DNA of 37,629 bases from Aggregatilineales bacterium (GCA_029976025.1 JARKNX010000183.1:1-37629), one strand, 5' to 3'. Shown: positions 10,101-17,481, counted from the stretch's first letter. A program made the numbers and translations. Notes: generated from the sequence alone by a model not told the origin.

Positions 10101-10757
10101 CATGACCGGGCGATCGGGGGAGAGGCCGCGCGCGCGATGGTCCATGACATCCTGCTCGTCAATCATCGCCCGCATATCTTCCTTGCTGAGTTCCTCGACC
10201 TTCTGGACCTCATGCGAAGTGCGGAAACCATCGAAGAAATGGACGAACGGCACGCGCGCCTTGAGCGTGGCTGAATGGGCAATGAGCGCCATGTCCATCG
10301 CTTCCTGCACACTGTTGGAAGCCAGCAGGGCGAAGCCAGTACCCCTGGCCGCCATAACGTCGGAATGATCGCCGAAGATTGAAAGCGCCTGCGCAGCCAG
10401 TGAGCGCGCTGCCACATGCAGGACCGCCGCGGTCAGCTCCCCGGCGATCTTGTACATATTCGGGATCATCAACAGCAAACCCTGCGAGGCCGTGAACGTT
10501 GTCGTCAGGGCGCCCGTTGTCAGGGCGCCGTGCACAGCGCCGGCGGCACCGCCTTCGGACTGCATCTCAACGACGGTGGGGACAACACCCCAGATATTTG
10601 TTTCGTTATTCGCTGATTTCTCATCGGCAAGTTCGCCCATAGGGGATGAGGGAGTGATCGGATAGATAGCGATCACCTCGCTCACTGCATGGGCGACATG
10701 CGCCGCTGCTGTATTAGCGTCAATTGTGACAAAGCGGCGTGCTGTCTTTTCGGCCAT
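7191..10757 (-). CDS. nifJ: Pyruvate:ferredoxin (flavodoxin) oxidoreductase, single chain
   Basis: This 1188-aa thiamine-diphosphate/Fe-S enzyme oxidatively decarboxylates pyruvate to acetyl-CoA and CO2, reducing ferredoxin or flavodoxin. Domain order is that of homodimeric PFOR: pyrimidine-binding domain I (VSEVIAIYPITPSSPMGE), domain II (~260-390), the gamma domain (~410-600), an 8-Fe ferredoxin insert with C698/701/704/708 and C755/758/761/765, and the TPP domain. The proximal 4Fe-4S ligands C832, C835, C860 and C1092 have nearly the spacing of the Desulfovibrio africanus enzyme. The TPP motif runs from GGDGWAYDIGYGG to YSNTGGQ. The start at 10757 (MAEKTARRFV) has an AGGAAGG site 6 bases upstream; a GTG/ATG further out lacks support. 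The length is slightly short of D. africanus PFOR at the C-terminus. It diverges from a DHOD-like gene with a shared regulatory region. Confidence 0.97.
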   Translation of the reverse strand: MAEKTARRFVTIDANTAAAHVAHAVSEVIAIYPITPSSPMGELADEKSANNETNIWGVVPTVVEMQSEGGAAGAVHGALTTGALTTTFTASQGLLLMIPNMYKIAGELTAAVLHVAARSLAAQALSIFGDHSDVMAARGTGFALLASNSVQEAMDMALIAHSATLKARVPFVHFFDGFRTSHEVQKVEELSKEDMRAMIDEQDVMDHRARGLSPDRPVMRGTAQNPDVYFQGRETVNPYYLKAGEIVQQTMDRFAELVGRQYHLFDYVGAPDAENVVVMMGSGAETMHEVVEKLVEDGDKVGLVKVRLYRPFVSAAFVAALPSTVKRIAVLDRTKEPGSSGEPLYLDVRAALDEAAEEGVLKKSPRVIGGRYGLGSKEFNPGMAKAVFDNLAAAKPRNHFTVGIIDDVTGTSLDWDDNFDSQPAGVHSAVFWGLGSDGTVGANKNTIKIIGKATDFYAQGFFVYDSKKAGSRTISHLRFSKKPIRSTYLVRETNFLACHNFSFLERYEMLHALKAGGTFLLNSPYSADRVWEYLPRPVQEALIEKQANFYVIDALGLAKSLGLGGFINTTMQAAYFKISGVLSEEDAQRMIALAIEDTYGRKGQVIIDMNQRAAKMATERIEKVTIPAKVTSTIPMAAAVPAHSPEFVRAVTGEIIAGRGDLLPVSKMPSDGTFPVGTAQFEKRNIAPEIPVWIPDICIQCNQCSFVCPHAAIRTKVYESKYVNGNAPATFKSMDAKGREFKDMKYTVQVAPEDCTGCQLCVEACPAFEKVDGQKTEKKAINMAYQPPLREAEAANFEYFMSIPDSDPRLFNRYTVKGSQFLRPLFEFSGACAACGETPYIKLVTQLFGDRTVIANATGCSSIYSGNLPATPYTTRHDGRGPAWSNSLFEDNAEFGLGMRLTIDKLSENAYHMLDEAIKAAPDNALLVAIRDANQDDWDGIEEQRERVEQLKAALEKDNSEFAKQLLSVADYLVKKSVWIFGGDGWAYDIGYGGLDHVLASGANVNVLVLDTAVYSNTGGQASKATPRGAVAKFAAAGKPLRKKDLGMIAISYGNVYVAQVAMGANMTHTVRAMREAEAYPGPSIIIAYSHCIEHGIQMAKGLDIQKEAVDSGFWPLYRYNPDVPDGKNPFSLDSKMDIEGLEDFMYKQNRWNFLRKSDPDRARYLAELAHRDVLARWEQYQQLAAAK

Positions 10758-10832
10758 GTCCACCCTTCCTAGACCAAACAGAATCGGTACGATTTTCGAC
10801 AATTTAGCCTAGCATCTCTACCCCAATCTCAG

Positions 10833-10871
10833 AAGTGAGAAACAGCACCACTTTAGTGCCAGTTATCACTT
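10833..10871. promoter_or_regulatory. 39-bp imperfect dyad between nifJ and the DHOD-like gene
   Basis: The outer arms AAGTGA (10833-10838) and TCACTT (10866-10871) and the inner arms GCAC (10845-10848) and GTGC (10856-10859) are symmetric around the same centre, 10852. Thirteen of 19 paired positions match by hand count. It lies in the 203-bp divergent intergenic region, 76 bases from the nifJ start. It is a candidate operator for a dimeric regulator of both genes; the regulator is unknown. Confidence 0.4.
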
Positions 10872-10892
10872 ATCGACTTCCGGTCAGTCGAT
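10872..10892. promoter_or_regulatory. 7-bp inverted repeat in the nifJ/DHOD-like divergent region
   Basis: ATCGACT (10872-10878) and AGTCGAT (10886-10892) are perfect inverted repeats with a 7-nt spacer. They directly abut the larger dyad at 10833-10871 and end just before an AT-rich TTACATTA stretch that could serve as a -10 for the plus-strand gene. This is a candidate operator, seen by eye only. Confidence 0.4.
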
Positions 10893-10960
10893 TTACATTA
10901 GGGACGGTGGATATAAGCACGAGAGCAGTCCCTTCCTCAGCAATCTTAAGGAGACGATTG

Positions 10961-11947
10961 ATGGTTAATCTGAAGACTACCTACCTGGGTGTCGAGCTTA
11001 ACAGTCCGATTGTTGTGGCGGCCAGCTCGATCTCCAGCTACATTGAGCGCGTCCAGATGGCCGAAAGCGCGGGGGCCGGCGCCCTGGTTGTTCGTTCACT
11101 GTTTGAGGAGCAGATTGCCCTCGACCAGCTTCACATGGAGCAGGCGCTTTCGGTTGGCGCGGAGAGCTTCGCGGAAGCCACCAGCTACTTCCCCAATATC
11201 GAACACGGCGGCGCCAGCGAACACCTGATGTGGATAGAAAAAACGCGCAAGGCCACATCCATGCCCATTTTCGCCAGCCTGAATGCGGTCTCCCTCGATG
11301 TCTGGGCGACCTACGCCCGGCAGCTTGAAAGCTCCGGCGTCAACGGTCTGGAGATCAATTACTACTCTGTGCCGACCGATCCGGACAAGCCGGCAAGCGC
11401 GATCGAGAAGACGATGTTCGACGTGATTGAGGCCGTCCGGCAGGCAGTCTCCATTCCGATTGCTGTCAAGCTCAGCCAGTTCTACACCGCCCCGGCTAAC
11501 CTTGCTCAGGAGTTGGAGAAACGTGGGGTGAACGCCATCGTCATGTTCAATCGCTTCCTCCAGCCGGATATTGATCCCGACGCCGAGGCCCTGATCAACG
11601 AAATGGTCCTGAGCACCCCGGCGGAATTGAAGCTGCCGCTGCGTTGGACGGCCCTGCTCTATGGCCGTACCAAGATGGAAATCGCGGTAAACACCGGCAT
11701 CCACACCGGGCGTGATGTCATCAAAGCCCTGCTGGCCGGCGCGACGGTGGCCCAGATCGCCGCCACCCTGCTCAAGAATGGCATTCCGTATCTGTCCACC
11801 ATGATTCTGGATATCCAGAACTGGATGGCTGAGAAGGGCTATAGTTCGCTGGACGAATTCCGCGGCAAGCTCAGCCAGAAGAACTGCGAAGACCTCTTTG
11901 GCTTTGAGCGCGCCCAGTATGTAAAACTGCTCACCGAGAAGCGCTAG
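10961..11947 (+). CDS. Dihydroorotate dehydrogenase-like FMN TIM-barrel protein linked to PFOR
   Basis: This 328-aa PF01180-type barrel was assigned a start at 10961 by an AAGGAG site 7 bases upstream (10948-10953); in-frame codons further upstream are poorly supported. The N-terminus (MVNLKTTYLGVELNSPIVVAASS) and the C-terminal phosphate-binding part (AVNTGIHTGRDVIKALLAGA, ~243-261) match the DHOD fold, so FMN binding is plausible. True class 1 DHODs carry an N-x-S/C-P-N catalytic loop after the strand 'LEIN'; here the sequence is LEINYYSVPTDPD (130-142), so the usual base and orotate ligands are missing. Known genomes often place such a protein beside nifJ, which suggests a role in pyruvate or redox metabolism rather than pyrimidine synthesis. 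The substrate is unknown. A terminator follows at 11979-12010. Confidence 0.85.
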   Translation: MVNLKTTYLGVELNSPIVVAASSISSYIERVQMAESAGAGALVVRSLFEEQIALDQLHMEQALSVGAESFAEATSYFPNIEHGGASEHLMWIEKTRKATSMPIFASLNAVSLDVWATYARQLESSGVNGLEINYYSVPTDPDKPASAIEKTMFDVIEAVRQAVSIPIAVKLSQFYTAPANLAQELEKRGVNAIVMFNRFLQPDIDPDAEALINEMVLSTPAELKLPLRWTALLYGRTKMEIAVNTGIHTGRDVIKALLAGATVAQIAATLLKNGIPYLSTMILDIQNWMAEKGYSSLDEFRGKLSQKNCEDLFGFERAQYVKLLTEKR

Positions 11948-11978
11948 AGCTGCTATCGCAGCACCGCTCAAATCAAAA

Positions 11979-12010
11979 GAGAGGCCACTATCCTGCGATC
12001 GTGGCCTCTC
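11979..12010. terminator. Convergent terminator between DHOD-like and fumarase genes
   Basis: A perfect 10-bp stem GAGAGGCCAC (11979-11988) / GTGGCCTCTC (12001-12010) has a 12-nt loop. On the minus strand it is followed by TTTTGATTT, a good tail for the fumarase operon. On the plus strand the tail is weaker (CTGCGTTGCTGTCTTATT). It probably ends both converging units. Confidence 0.7.
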
Positions 12011-12034
12011 CTGCGTTGCTGTCTTATTCCCCGA

Positions 12035-12646
12035 TCAGCCGATTAACTCCTTCAGACGTGCGCCGGACTGCTGTTCAATTTCCGCATGCAGGCTGTTGCC
12101 ATGCGAATCCATGGTAACGACCAGCTCCCAGTCCTTGACACGAATCACCCAGAAGGCTTCCGGGACGCCCAGCTCATCCTTGAGGAGGACATCCTCCACC
12201 TCTTCCACAACAGACGCAATCAGAGTGGCCGCTCCGCCAACTGCATGGAAGTACACTGCACCATACTGCTGGCATGCGGCCAGCGTCTTGGCGCCCATGC
12301 CTCCCTTACCGATGACGGCGCGCACCTTGAAGTGCCCGATCACATCCGCTTCGTAAGGTTCCTCACGAATGCTGGTGGTTGGCCCTGCTGCTACAAAGCG
12401 GTAAGAGCCGTCAGCGTTCTGGGCGACCACCGGCCCACAGTGATAGATCACCCCGCCTTCCAGCAGCGGCTTCAGACGAGCATAAAGGTCCGGCCGCTTG
12501 ATAGCATCGGTGCGGATGAAATTCTCGATCATCAACTTATGCGCTGCATCCCGCGCCGTGACCACAATGCCATTAAGCTGGACGACATCGCCGGTACGGA
12601 GGGCGCGAATATCGGCTTCAGATATAGGCGTCTGTAACCTGATCAT
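12035..12646 (-). CDS. Class I fumarate hydratase, beta (C-terminal) subunit
   Basis: This 203-aa protein of the Fe-S hydro-lyase beta family (tartrate dehydratase beta / fumarase C-terminal domain) shows the swivel-domain motifs VIYHCGP (~66-72), AAGPTTSIRE (~86-95), IGKGGMG (~112-118) and AVGGAA (~134-139). With the alpha subunit just upstream (stop at 12656, 9-bp gap) it would form an oxygen-sensitive [4Fe-4S] hydratase converting fumarate and (S)-malate. The closely related L-tartrate dehydratase cannot be excluded by sequence alone. Fumarase is favoured because the neighbour is PFOR-centred carbon metabolism and no tartrate transporter is nearby. The gene ends before a convergent terminator. 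Confidence 0.88.
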   Translation of the reverse strand: MIRLQTPISEADIRALRTGDVVQLNGIVVTARDAAHKLMIENFIRTDAIKRPDLYARLKPLLEGGVIYHCGPVVAQNADGSYRFVAAGPTTSIREEPYEADVIGHFKVRAVIGKGGMGAKTLAACQQYGAVYFHAVGGAATLIASVVEEVEDVLLKDELGVPEAFWVIRVKDWELVVTMDSHGNSLHAEIEQQSGARLKELIG

Positions 12647-12655
12647 TGTTCCTCC

Positions 12656-13528
12656 TCACGCATAGCTCACTTCGCCATCGCGTACAGTCATCCGCCATCG
12701 GCGGCACGCCCAGCACATATAGGATACGGTCACATAGAAGCTGGCAGGCAGCCGGTGCGCGGCAGCAATCTGCACATCCAGCACCGTGGTCTTGCCGCCG
12801 AATCCCATCGGGCCGATACCCAGTGAATTAGCCTCGTCATACAGGCGTTCTTCCAGAGCGGCCAGATCAGGCTCTTCGCTCCGCTCGCCAATCTTACGCG
12901 TGAACTGCTCCTTAGAGACTTCGTAGCCCGTGCCTCGATCGCCGCCAATGGCGATGCCCAGAATACCGGGCGCACATCCCTGTCCCTGGGCCCGATGGAC
13001 GGCGTCAAGAGCGGCCTTGCGCACGCCCTCCAGATCGCGGCCCGCCTTCAGCTGGTTATCCGGCAGCGTGTACTGAATACCCACATTCTCGCACCCGCCG
13101 CCCTTGAGAGTCAGATCGACCTCGACGTAATCCTCCTCCCACTCGGTGAAGTGCACAACCGGGAAGTGATCGCCCGTATTGTCGCCGCTGTTCCGGCCGC
13201 TCAAGCTATCCACTGCATTGGGACGCAGATAGGACCGCCGGGTTGCTTCCTGCACGGCGGCGCGAATCTGTTCACGCAACTTCAGTGTGGACCAGCCAAA
13301 TGGATAGTGCACGTAGAAAATCGGCGTGCCTGTATCCTGGCAGATCGGGGAGGAGTTTTGCCGGGCCAGCCGGACATTCTCCAGAATGCTGTCGAAAACG
13401 CTCTGCGCTGCGGAGCCTTCATTCTCCCGTTCGTAGGCCTTCCGCAGAGACTCCTCAATATCAGCGGGGAGATCGGTGGAGGCTCTACGGATCAGCTCGA
13501 TAAAGGCTTCTGTCAGATCTTGCTGCAT
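12656..13528 (-). CDS. Class I fumarate hydratase, alpha (N-terminal) subunit
   Basis: This 290-aa subunit is expected to carry the catalytic [4Fe-4S] cluster of the two-component fumarase/tartrate dehydratase. The start at 13528 (MQQDLTEAFIELIRRAS) is chosen because family N-termini begin here and a GGAGGG site lies ~10 bases upstream; upstream in-frame starts add unrelated sequence. The motifs are S-P-I-C63-QDTGTPIF, NSGDNTGDHFPVVHF (~113-127), GGGC146ENVG, GC185APGILGIAIGGDRGTGYE and a C-terminal MC272WAC275RRW. C63, C185 and C272 or C275 occupy contexts and spacings comparable to the cluster ligands of single-chain class I fumarases. The subunit pair is co-transcribed alpha-beta. It diverges from the dipeptide epimerase gene over 187 bp. 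Confidence 0.9.
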   Translation of the reverse strand: MQQDLTEAFIELIRRASTDLPADIEESLRKAYERENEGSAAQSVFDSILENVRLARQNSSPICQDTGTPIFYVHYPFGWSTLKLREQIRAAVQEATRRSYLRPNAVDSLSGRNSGDNTGDHFPVVHFTEWEEDYVEVDLTLKGGGCENVGIQYTLPDNQLKAGRDLEGVRKAALDAVHRAQGQGCAPGILGIAIGGDRGTGYEVSKEQFTRKIGERSEEPDLAALEERLYDEANSLGIGPMGFGGKTTVLDVQIAAAHRLPASFYVTVSYMCWACRRWRMTVRDGEVSYA

Positions 13529-13669
13529 AGTTGGGTTACCCTCCAAACTCAATGGAACCGGTATTTCCACCATGCCATCAGCAGTCTCTACTGCACCGCT
13601 GTTGAAAGAATACCCCGATTTGTTTGACCTGACCAATCGTCGGGCCGTCTGCGACAGGCAAGGCAGCGT

Positions 13670-13675
13670 TATAAT
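13670..13675 (+). promoter_or_regulatory. Candidate -10 box upstream of the dipeptide epimerase
   Basis: A perfect TATAAT lies 40 bases before the epimerase ATG, with a GGGAGGGA ribosome site between them. No convincing -35 is found at 16-18 bp; a TTGACC at 13624-13629 is too far away (40 bp). The evidence is suggestive only. Confidence 0.35.
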
Positions 13676-13715
13676 GATCAGTGAGCTTCGCTATCGCGCC
13701 CCGGGAGGGATATGT

Positions 13716-14732
13716 ATGCGCATTTCTGCTGAGCCGATCGAGCTGCATTTGCGCACGCCGTTTCGTATCGCCCATGGCGCCAGCACGATTCGTAACAACG
13801 TGCTGGTCCATGTTGACGACGGCGTGGGAGTGGCGGCTGTCGTCCCCTATTATCCCGCCCAGGTCCCGGATGTCGTCGCTTACATCGATTCGCCCGCAGT
13901 GCGTGCCGCTTTTGAAGAAGATCTCGATTATCTGGAAGAGGCGCTGGATCGCATGCCGGAGGGTCCGGCCCCGGCGCGGGCGGCGCTCGATATGGCCCTG
14001 CATGATCTATGGGCGCAGCGGCTGGGGTACCCGCTCTACCGACTGTGGGGCGTGAACCCGGTCCGGGCGCCGCTCAGCACCTATACGCTCGGCATGGCCG
14101 ATCCGAATGAATTTCAGCAGAATCTGGCGGAGGTCAGCCACTATCCCATCCTCAAAATTAAACTCGGGACCGGCAGTCTGGCGCAGGATGAGGCGCTGGT
14201 TCGCATGGCTGCAGAAAGTTCACCGGCGAAGCTGTGCGCCGACGCTAACGCTGCCTGGAGTGTTGAGGAAGCGCTGCAAATCATCCCGCGGCTGGCTCAG
14301 TACAACCTCCTGCTCATTGAGCAGCCCCTGGCCCAGCATAACATCGATGGGTGGCACGAACTGGCGAAAAAACTCCCGGACGGCATGCCGCCCCTGATTG
14401 CGGACGAATCGATTCATCACTCAGGCGATATCCTCCGCCTGGCCGGCGCGGCGGACGGTATCAACATCAAGCTGGCTAAATGCGGTGGCCTGCGCGAAGC
14501 GCGCCGGATGATCGCCCTGGCTCGTTCGCTGGGGATGACAGTTATGCTGGGGTGCATGATAGAAAGCAGCGTGGGCATCACCGCCGCGGCTCATCTGGCT
14601 CCTCTGGTGGACTTCGCCGATCTGGACGGCAATCTGACGGTGATGAACGATCCATACGAGGGCGCGCGCTGGGAGAATGGCCGCGTTCATCTGCCCGACA
14701 GGCCAGGCCTCGGAGTTCGGCGACGCGTTTGA
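13716..14732 (+). CDS. Dipeptide epimerase (L-Ala-D/L-Glu epimerase type, enolase superfamily)
   Basis: This 338-aa enzyme of the muconate-lactonizing subgroup probably epimerises L-Ala-D-Glu from murein peptides to L-Ala-L-Glu for reuse. The start at 13716 (MRISAEPIELHLRTPF) has GGGAGGGA 5 bases upstream. Diagnostic residues are the KxK base K147/K149 (ILKIKLG), Mg ligands D176 (CADANAAW), E202 (LLIEQPL) and D230 (LIADES), the second base in NIKLAKCGG (K252/K255), and a C-terminal D302-L-D304. This D-x-D contacts the dipeptide amino group in characterised Ala-Glu epimerases. It favours dipeptide specificity over muconate cycloisomerase or o-succinylbenzoate synthase, although other dipeptides are possible. 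A nicotinamidase-like hydrolase follows 108 bp downstream. Confidence 0.88.
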   Translation: MRISAEPIELHLRTPFRIAHGASTIRNNVLVHVDDGVGVAAVVPYYPAQVPDVVAYIDSPAVRAAFEEDLDYLEEALDRMPEGPAPARAALDMALHDLWAQRLGYPLYRLWGVNPVRAPLSTYTLGMADPNEFQQNLAEVSHYPILKIKLGTGSLAQDEALVRMAAESSPAKLCADANAAWSVEEALQIIPRLAQYNLLLIEQPLAQHNIDGWHELAKKLPDGMPPLIADESIHHSGDILRLAGAADGINIKLAKCGGLREARRMIALARSLGMTVMLGCMIESSVGITAAAHLAPLVDFADLDGNLTVMNDPYEGARWENGRVHLPDRPGLGVRRRV

Positions 14733-14840
14733 TAGCCGCCGCCCCGGCAAAATAGTGGCATCATCACTCAACAGGGAGGGCTGCCGGCATTTACGCCGGG
14801 CCAGAAGCCGGCCGCCGCAGCTACCCGGGAGGAAAACAGA

Positions 14841-15767
14841 ATGGCGTCATACCCCGATTTCTACCACCCCGCCCGGACAGGCAAATTCTATACGCCCGAC
14901 GTAGCTGCTGCGACCCGGGCAGGGCAGGCTATCGCCGTCCGTCCCGCCAGCGAAGATGATCGGCGCATCCTCCTCTTGCTGGTTGATACGCAGGTCGATT
15001 TTATCCACGAAGACGGGGCGCTTGCTGTGCCGGGGGCAATCGCTGATACGCGCCGCACGATTGAATGGCTGTACCGTAATGTGGGCCATCTGACTGCAAT
15101 CGCCGCGTCGCTGGACAGCCACACGCCGCTCCAGATTTTCTACCCGACCTGGTGGATCGATGCGGCGGGCCATCACCCCGATCCCTATACAGCGATCACC
15201 AGTGACGATGTGCGCGGCGGCAGGTGGCGCCCGCTGGTCGAACCTGACTGGTCAGCGGAGTATGTCCGCAAACTGGAGGAACAGGCCAGGAAAACGCTGA
15301 TGATCTGGCCGTACCACACTATGATCGGCACGCCCGGCCATGCCATCACGCCCGCCCTGTACGAAGCAATCGCCTATCACGCCGCTGCACGCCAGACACA
15401 ACCAGAATTTCTGTACAAAGGGTTCATCCCTCAGACAGAGCATTACTCTATTCTGGAGCCGGAGGTCAAAGTCCCAGAACATCCGATGGGCGGCCTCAAT
15501 ACCGGATTTCTGGATATGCTGATCACCTACGATCTGATCTTCATCGCCGGGCAGGCGAAGAGTCATTGTGTGCTGGAGACAGTCAGCTCCATCATGCGTT
15601 ATGCCCGGGAGCAGCCGGAGATCGTCCGCCGCCTGCGTCTGCTGATCGATTGCACGTCATCGGTCGCGCACCCCACAATTGATTTCGAAGCATCGGCAGT
15701 CAGGGAAATCGCCAGGTTTGAGGCGCGCGGGCTAACCCTGGCCCGGTCAACCGATTCTGTTGTCTGA
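14841..15767 (+). CDS. Isochorismatase/nicotinamidase-family cysteine hydrolase
   Basis: This 308-aa cytosolic amidohydrolase has a GGGAGGAAAAC ribosome site just ahead of the ATG. Triad and metal residues fit the nicotinamidase branch: D49 (LLLVDTQVDFI), K193 (EFLYKGFIP), nucleophile C243 (IFIAGQAKSHCVLET), and a D92-x-H94 (SLDSHTPLQIF) with H111/H112 nearby as possible metal ligands. It is ~100 residues longer than classical PncA, with an N-terminal ~40-residue extension and insertions around 95-150, as in the eukaryote-like or 'cysteine hydrolase' subgroup. The reaction could be nicotinamide to nicotinate (NAD salvage), but other amides are possible. It follows the epimerase by 108 bp and may be co-transcribed with it. 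Confidence 0.82.
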   Translation: MASYPDFYHPARTGKFYTPDVAAATRAGQAIAVRPASEDDRRILLLLVDTQVDFIHEDGALAVPGAIADTRRTIEWLYRNVGHLTAIAASLDSHTPLQIFYPTWWIDAAGHHPDPYTAITSDDVRGGRWRPLVEPDWSAEYVRKLEEQARKTLMIWPYHTMIGTPGHAITPALYEAIAYHAAARQTQPEFLYKGFIPQTEHYSILEPEVKVPEHPMGGLNTGFLDMLITYDLIFIAGQAKSHCVLETVSSIMRYAREQPEIVRRLRLLIDCTSSVAHPTIDFEASAVREIARFEARGLTLARSTDSVV

Positions 15768-15888
15768 ATCGGGGGATATCGCCCTATCCTCGCTTTTCAG
15801 GTGTGTTAACGGCCAGAGAATGGTAACATAGGGTAACTTCACGCGCAGAATATACATCTGGATCGATATAAATGAGGAGGAGTTCTGT

Positions 15889-17460
15889 ATGTCTGGTAAG
15901 TTACGCCTGGTGCCACTCGCCCTCAGCCTGACGCTGATTCTGGCCGTCCTTCCACTGCCGGCAATCCATGCTCAGGGCGGCGGGGAGCTGCCCGATCTGG
16001 GCGGCCGGATTATCAGAGCCGTCACCGAAAATGCGTTTATCCCCCTGAATTTTGAAGACGCCGAAACTGGCCAGGCCGTTGGCTGGGAGTATGACGCGGT
16101 CGAAGAAATCTGCCGCCGGCTGAACTGCCAGGTCGAATGGAGCCTGATCAGCTTCGACGCCATGATTCAGGCGGTCGGCGATGGGCAGTTCGACGTGGGT
16201 ATGGACGGCATCACCATCCGCGCTGACCGGGATGAAATTGTTGACTTCTCCGATCCCTATATGACGATGGAGCAGTTTCTGCTCGTTCGCGCGGATGAGG
16301 ACCGCTTCAGCAACGCCGAAGAACTCGGCGCGAATTCGGACCTCCTCATCGGCGCCCAGCCCGGCACGACCCCATTCTATACCGCCATCTATGAAATTCT
16401 GGACGGCAATGAAGAGAACCCCCGCGTCGTCCTGTTCGAAACTTTCGGCGCGACAGTGCAGGCTCTGCTGGCCGGAGATGTTGACGCCACCATTATGGAT
16501 GCCGTCTCCAGCCGCGGCTATATCGGGGCCAGCGGCGGCGCGCTTAAACTGGTCGGCGACGCTCTGGTGAGCGAAGACTTTGGCTTCATCTTCGCCAACG
16601 ACTCCGATCTGGTAGCCCCGTTCAACGCTGCACTGGCATCGATGCGCGAAGATGGCTACATTGATTACCTGAATAACAAGTGGTTCATCATCTATGACAC
16701 GGCGGGCGGCAACGCCTTCCTGGCCGAACTCCCCGATCTGGCAGGCCGGGTTGTCGTCGCAGTGACCGAAAATGGCTATCTCCCCCTCAACTTCGAAGAC
16801 CCGACGACCGGCGAATCAATGGGCTGGGAATACGAAGCGATGGCGGAAATTTGCGCCCGTCTGAACTGCACACTCGAATGGAATCTGATTGGCTGGGACG
16901 CGATGATCCCCGCCGTTGCCAATGGACAGTACGATATCGGCATGGATGGGATCACCATCACTGACGAACGCGCGGAGCAGGTAGATTTCTCCGATCCGTA
17001 CATGACTCTGGAGCAGTTTATGCTGGTCCGCGCCGACGAGGATCGCTTCACCAATGCGGCAGAATTCGCGGCTGACGAGGACCTGCTGATCGGCTCCGTG
17101 CCCAACACGACTCCGTTCTATACGGCCGTTTACACGGTGCTGGATGGTGACGAAGAGAATCCGCGCATCATCTTGCTGGACAGCTTCGGCGCAGCGGTGG
17201 AAGCACTGCGCATTGGCGACGTGGATGCCGTTATCATGGACGCCGCCTCAGGGCGCGGCTATATCGGCGCCAGCCCGCAGTCATTCAAGCTGCTCAGCGA
17301 ATCGCTTTCCTCCGAAGACTTTGGCTTCATCTTCACGCCAGGCTCGGATCTTGTGGCGGCAGTTAACAGCGCGCTGGCTGTGTTAAAAGCAGATGGCTAC
17401 CTGGATTACCTGAATAACAAGTGGTTCTATCTCTACGATCCTGCTGCGAGCATGGGCTAG
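15889..17460 (+). CDS. Secreted amino-acid ABC substrate-binding protein with two tandem SBP domains
   Basis: This 523-aa protein has a signal peptide (residues 1-28, cleavage near AIHA|QGG). Two complete SBP_bac_3 (PAAT-type) domains occupy about 33-270 and 280-517. The copies align without a single gap at an offset of 247 residues, with 158 of 238 positions identical (66%) by my count. Each keeps the canonical polar-amino-acid ligands: an Arg at R114 and R361 (MDGITIxxxR) and an Asp at D204 and D451 (IMDA). Both therefore probably bind ligand. Single-domain relatives are ~250 aa. There is no lipobox, so anchoring is unclear. A strong GAGGAGG site lies 8 bases before the ATG. A terminator and then the permease follow; exact ligand specificity is unknown. 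Confidence 0.92.
   Translation: MSGKLRLVPLALSLTLILAVLPLPAIHAQGGGELPDLGGRIIRAVTENAFIPLNFEDAETGQAVGWEYDAVEEICRRLNCQVEWSLISFDAMIQAVGDGQFDVGMDGITIRADRDEIVDFSDPYMTMEQFLLVRADEDRFSNAEELGANSDLLIGAQPGTTPFYTAIYEILDGNEENPRVVLFETFGATVQALLAGDVDATIMDAVSSRGYIGASGGALKLVGDALVSEDFGFIFANDSDLVAPFNAALASMREDGYIDYLNNKWFIIYDTAGGNAFLAELPDLAGRVVVAVTENGYLPLNFEDPTTGESMGWEYEAMAEICARLNCTLEWNLIGWDAMIPAVANGQYDIGMDGITITDERAEQVDFSDPYMTLEQFMLVRADEDRFTNAAEFAADEDLLIGSVPNTTPFYTAVYTVLDGDEENPRIILLDSFGAAVEALRIGDVDAVIMDAASGRGYIGASPQSFKLLSESLSSEDFGFIFTPGSDLVAAVNSALAVLKADGYLDYLNNKWFYLYDPAASMG
15985..16698 (+). repeat. Tandem in-frame duplication, copy 1 (offset 741 bp)
   Basis: This copy encodes SBP domain 1 (residues 33-270). It aligns to copy 2 at 16726-17439 with a constant 741-bp offset and no indels. 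Two exact stretches of 22 nt (16572-16593) and 24 nt (16663-16686) match copy 2 perfectly. Confidence 0.9.
16726..17439 (+). repeat. Tandem in-frame duplication, copy 2 (offset 741 bp)
   Basis: This copy encodes SBP domain 2 (residues 280-517), the partner of 15985-16698. The ~9-residue linker (271-279) is the only non-duplicated part between the domains. Confidence 0.9.
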
Positions 17461-17481
17461 CGACATTGTGTTGTAGTTGTT

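Noticed and set aside
10758..10802. Upstream extension of nifJ
   Set aside because: The AGGAAGG ribosome site and the family N-terminus place the start at 10757; the extra 15 residues have no support.
10835..10960. Upstream extension of the DHOD-like gene
   Set aside because: It would run through the dyad-rich promoter region; AAGGAG directly precedes the ATG at 10961.
11096..11971. 291-codon minus-strand frame
   Set aside because: It is antisense to the DHOD-like gene and has no domain or ribosome site.
14733..14840. Small gene between the epimerase and the hydrolase
   Set aside because: There is no frame with start and ribosome site; it is only a GC-rich spacer with the hydrolase Shine-Dalgarno at its end.
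15768..15888. Riboswitch or attenuator ahead of the SBP gene
   Set aside because: Only a short CGATTC/GAATCG hairpin over the preceding stop codon was seen, with no T-run and no recognised riboswitch core.
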